This document shows positions 14,941-17,070 of a DNA stretch of 17,070 nucleotides, piece by piece. Every line of letters starts with the position of its first letter. The stretch's first letter is position 1. Under the pieces are notes generated by a model. It was not told where the DNA came from. It was given only the letters and a program-made list of their open reading frames with translations, and did not search any database. The translations under genes and the position numbers were made by a program. The stretch comes from Lentisphaeria bacterium (GTDB taxonomy: Bacteria; Verrucomicrobiota; Lentisphaeria; Oligosphaerales; JAFGRS01). The stretch is from assembly GCA_016935045.1 (NCBI GenBank), contig JAFGRS010000548.1, positions 1-17,070 of the forward strand. Reading direction: 5' to 3'.

Positions 14941-15732
14941 ATGTTTGACATCAATGTCGCCGTGGGGCACTGGCCGTTTCGGCGCATCCCCCACCAGAGC
15001 GCCGAATCCCTGCGCCATCATCTGCGGCGCCATGGCATCTCGGGGGCCGCGGCAACGCATACCCACGGGCTCTTCTACCGGAACTGCCACGACGCCAACC
15101 TCGAACTGGCCGAAATGCTGGCTGCGCACGGGGATTTCTTCGTCGGCATTGCCACCCTCAACCCAGCCTACCCCGCCTGGGAAAAGGACCTCGCGGCATG
15201 CGTCGGCGCACTGCGCATGGCGGGGGTCAGACTGGCGCCCGCATACCACAACTACGCCCTGGGAAACGCCTGCGCCCGGGACCTGGTGCGCGCCGCGGCC
15301 GCCTGCGGCGTCCCGGTCTTCGTGCCGCATCGGATCGTGGACGTGCGTCAGCGCCACTGGCTGGACACGGAGACCGTTGTCACCCCCGGGGAGGTCATCG
15401 CCTTGGCACGGGCAGTGCCCGAGGCCCGGATCGTCTTCCTCGAATACCCTGTCAGCCCGGGCGTCGTGGCGGCGGCCGACGGCACGGTCCTGTGTCCGAA
15501 TCTGTACGTGGAGACCTCGCGCATGGTGTCGGCCTACGGTCAGGTTCTGGCGGCGGTGGTGCGGGCGGCGGGCCCCGAACGCGTGCTTTTCGGCTCGGGG
15601 GCTCCATTCAAGGAAGTGATGCCGGCGACGCTGAAACTGGCCCATGCGGAGCTGACCGAGGCGGAGCGAATCCTGGTGTGCGGCGGCACTGCCGCGAGGT
15701 TGCTGGCACGGACCCCCGGGGCGGGTCCCTGA
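14941..15732 (+). CDS. Amidohydrolase-like protein lacking most metal ligands
   Basis: This 263-residue protein has the TIM-barrel outline of Amidohydro_2, but the active-site positions have changed. Strand 1 reads FDINVAVGHWPFR, with no HxH. The lysine position is R97 (GVRLAP). H130 remains in VFVPHR. The strand with the usual HxGG reads FLEYPV (E168), and the terminal Asp is Gly (G220 in LFGSGAPF). I recall N-termini like this, of the NVxxGxWPFR type, in PVC amidohydrolase-like proteins, so the change is probably ancestral rather than decay; the frame is intact with GGGAG 7 nt upstream. It lies 2 bp downstream of the intact enzyme, so a non-catalytic or heterodimeric partner is a reasonable inference. 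A different metal-free chemistry using D3, H9, H130 and E168 is the alternative. Confidence 0.85.
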   Translation: MFDINVAVGHWPFRRIPHQSAESLRHHLRRHGISGAAATHTHGLFYRNCHDANLELAEMLAAHGDFFVGIATLNPAYPAWEKDLAACVGALRMAGVRLAPAYHNYALGNACARDLVRAAAACGVPVFVPHRIVDVRQRHWLDTETVVTPGEVIALARAVPEARIVFLEYPVSPGVVAAADGTVLCPNLYVETSRMVSAYGQVLAAVVRAAGPERVLFGSGAPFKEVMPATLKLAHAELTEAERILVCGGTAARLLARTPGAGP

Positions 15733-15749
15733 AAGGCGGAGCTGCGGAC

Positions 15750-17042
15750 ATGTACGCGCTTTCACCACCGACTCTGTATGCCTTTCGGCGCGCCTTGGCG
15801 GAACCACGCTCGCGCAGGCGTATCCAGCGGATGCTGGCCGCTCTCGGGCTTGGCCCGGAGGCCGCCGAAGCGGTGGACGAGGCGCAGATCCCGGACCTGA
15901 TCCGGCGCCACGGCTGGAGCGATGCCCGTCTCCGACAGGGCCTTCTCGGCGAACATCAGCCCCTCTCCCTGGTGTTCGGTACCCTGCGCTTCGACGACCG
16001 CCCCGCCATCCGGCCGGTCCTGGATGCGTGTCCGCCGGGCACATCCTCCCGGCTGGTGGGCGATCTCCTTGGCTACGGGGGCCGGGGGCTGGCCCGGGAA
16101 CAGTACACATCCCGCCGCGGGGTCTGCCGGGCCCGGGTGCAGTTCGACACCATCTACGGTTGTCCACACGGGTGCAGGTACTGCCCCGGCGGCAAGGTGG
16201 CGGTGGTGGCCACGAACCTGGAGGAATTCCTCCACCGGCAGGTCATCCCGGCCGCCGAGGCGGAGCCATGGCAGAAGGTGTTCATGTTCAACTCGGCCCT
16301 CAGCGACACCCTCTGCTTCGAGCCGGAGTACGGTCTGTCCAGGCTCCTCGTCGAGTACTACGCCTCCACCGCCGACCAGTGCTACCTCATCCACACCAAA
16401 AGCGACAACGTCGGCTTCCTCCTCGACCTCGACCACCGCGGACACACCATCGTCCTCTGGAGTCTGACCGGGGATGCGGCCTGCGAGCGCGTCGAACCGG
16501 GCACCCCCTCTGCCTGGGAACGTGTCGAGGCGGCCAGACGCTGCCAGGAGGCGGGCTATCCCATCCGCTTCAAGCTCAAGCCCATCGTCCCCGTCCGCGG
16601 CTGGCGCCAGGAATACCGCGACCTGATCGGCAGGCTGCTGAGCCGTACCAGACCCGAGAGCATCGGCCTGTTCCTGCTGGCCTGGATGGACGCCGACGAA
16701 CTCGAAGGCTGCATCGACCCGGATCTCCTCGACCCCGCCTTCCTGGAGGCGCTCCGGGACCATGCCGAGGAAATGAAGGGCGTGACCGCCGGCCCGTTCC
16801 CGCATGCGGCCCGGGCCGAGGTCTACGGCTTTCTGATCGACGAGATCCGGCGCCACGACCGCGACGTGCCCGTGTTCCTGTGTACCGAGACGGTGGAGAT
16901 GTGGCGCGAGTTCGCCCCCCGCCTCGGGGTCGGGCCGCAGGACTATGTCTGCGGCTGTGGACCCCAGTGCCGGCCCGGGCTGCGGCGACTCGACGAGGTA
17001 CTCGTTCCAACCGAAATGCGCGCGGCCCCGGCGGCAATCTGA
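15750..17042 (+). CDS. Radical SAM protein related to spore photoproduct lyase, with C-terminal Cys cluster
   Basis: This 430-residue cytoplasmic protein has an N-terminal helical region (1-125) and then a radical SAM core. The iron-sulfur motif is C138-x3-C142-x2-C145 (YGCPHGCRYC), the canonical CxxxCxxC that cleaves S-adenosylmethionine. The following segments (MFNSALSDTLCFEPEYG, HTKSDNVGFLLDL, LWSLTGD, then RVEAARRCQEAGYPIRFKLKPI) follow the order of the SPL-like branch. The C-terminus adds C401-x-C403-x3-C407 (VCGCGPQC), which could hold a second cluster or bind substrate. A DNA-repair lyase role is not proven: SPL homologues in non-sporulating bacteria have other, mostly unknown roles. 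GGAG (15738-15741) lies 8 nt before the ATG, and the gap to the amidohydrolase-like gene is 17 bp, so the three genes are probably one operon. Confidence 0.88.
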   Translation: MYALSPPTLYAFRRALAEPRSRRRIQRMLAALGLGPEAAEAVDEAQIPDLIRRHGWSDARLRQGLLGEHQPLSLVFGTLRFDDRPAIRPVLDACPPGTSSRLVGDLLGYGGRGLAREQYTSRRGVCRARVQFDTIYGCPHGCRYCPGGKVAVVATNLEEFLHRQVIPAAEAEPWQKVFMFNSALSDTLCFEPEYGLSRLLVEYYASTADQCYLIHTKSDNVGFLLDLDHRGHTIVLWSLTGDAACERVEPGTPSAWERVEAARRCQEAGYPIRFKLKPIVPVRGWRQEYRDLIGRLLSRTRPESIGLFLLAWMDADELEGCIDPDLLDPAFLEALRDHAEEMKGVTAGPFPHAARAEVYGFLIDEIRRHDRDVPVFLCTETVEMWREFAPRLGVGPQDYVCGCGPQCRPGLRRLDEVLVPTEMRAAPAAI

Positions 17043-17070
17043 GCTCCGGCAGCAGATTGCTCCGGATGGC

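Noticed and set aside
1..17070. tRNA, rRNA, CRISPR array or insertion sequence
   Set aside because: I saw no tRNA-like cloverleaf, ribosomal segment, regularly spaced repeat array or transposase in either strand.

Overview
The window is GC-rich, and every convincing gene lies on the plus strand. The long open frames on the minus strand and in other plus frames look like GC-driven shadows. I infer a member of the PVC group (Planctomycetota, Verrucomicrobiota, Kiritimatiellota, Lentisphaerota). The reasons are a Bacteroidetes/PVC-style topoisomerase IV subunit A, a long PPi-type phosphofructokinase, a HEAT-repeat gene beside a PQQ-like propeller gene, an amidohydrolase pair in which one member has lost its metal ligands, and an extragenic palindrome that reads LEGEAPAEP on both strands. 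This is recognition from memory; no marker-gene placement was possible.

Layout. Positions 3-1928 hold the 3' part of parC, which ends in a long Pro/Ala/Glu tail. A Cys/His-motif protein of unknown function follows at 1951-3165. Positions 3166-3570 are intergenic, with a perfect 27-bp inverted repeat and a plausible sigma-70-type promoter for the next unit. That unit begins with PPi-dependent phosphofructokinase (3571-5235). It overlaps by 4 bp a large predicted periplasmic/membrane protein (5232-7769), followed 2 bp later by an ABC ATPase (7772-8722). Next comes an ABC-2 permease made of two fused homologous halves (8781-10469) and a GC-rich hairpin. A HEAT-repeat protein (10629-12527) then overlaps by 4 bp a secreted PQQ-like beta-propeller protein (12524-13795).

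A 342-bp non-coding stretch (13796-14137) carries a short imperfect direct repeat and a long stem-loop. The last unit is an amidohydrolase with intact metal ligands (14138-14938), a degenerate amidohydrolase-like partner 2 bp downstream (14941-15732), and a radical SAM protein resembling the spore-photolyase group with a C-terminal Cys cluster (15750-17042).

How the genes may work together. Genes 5232-10469 have the composition of an ABC transporter with a large periplasmic accessory protein, and the HEAT and propeller proteins may be scaffold partners. The overlap with pfp suggests joint transcription, but the metabolic link is unexplained. The amidohydrolase pair plus radical SAM gene looks like a small catabolic or modification module of unknown substrate. 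These two modules are the best candidates for something undescribed.
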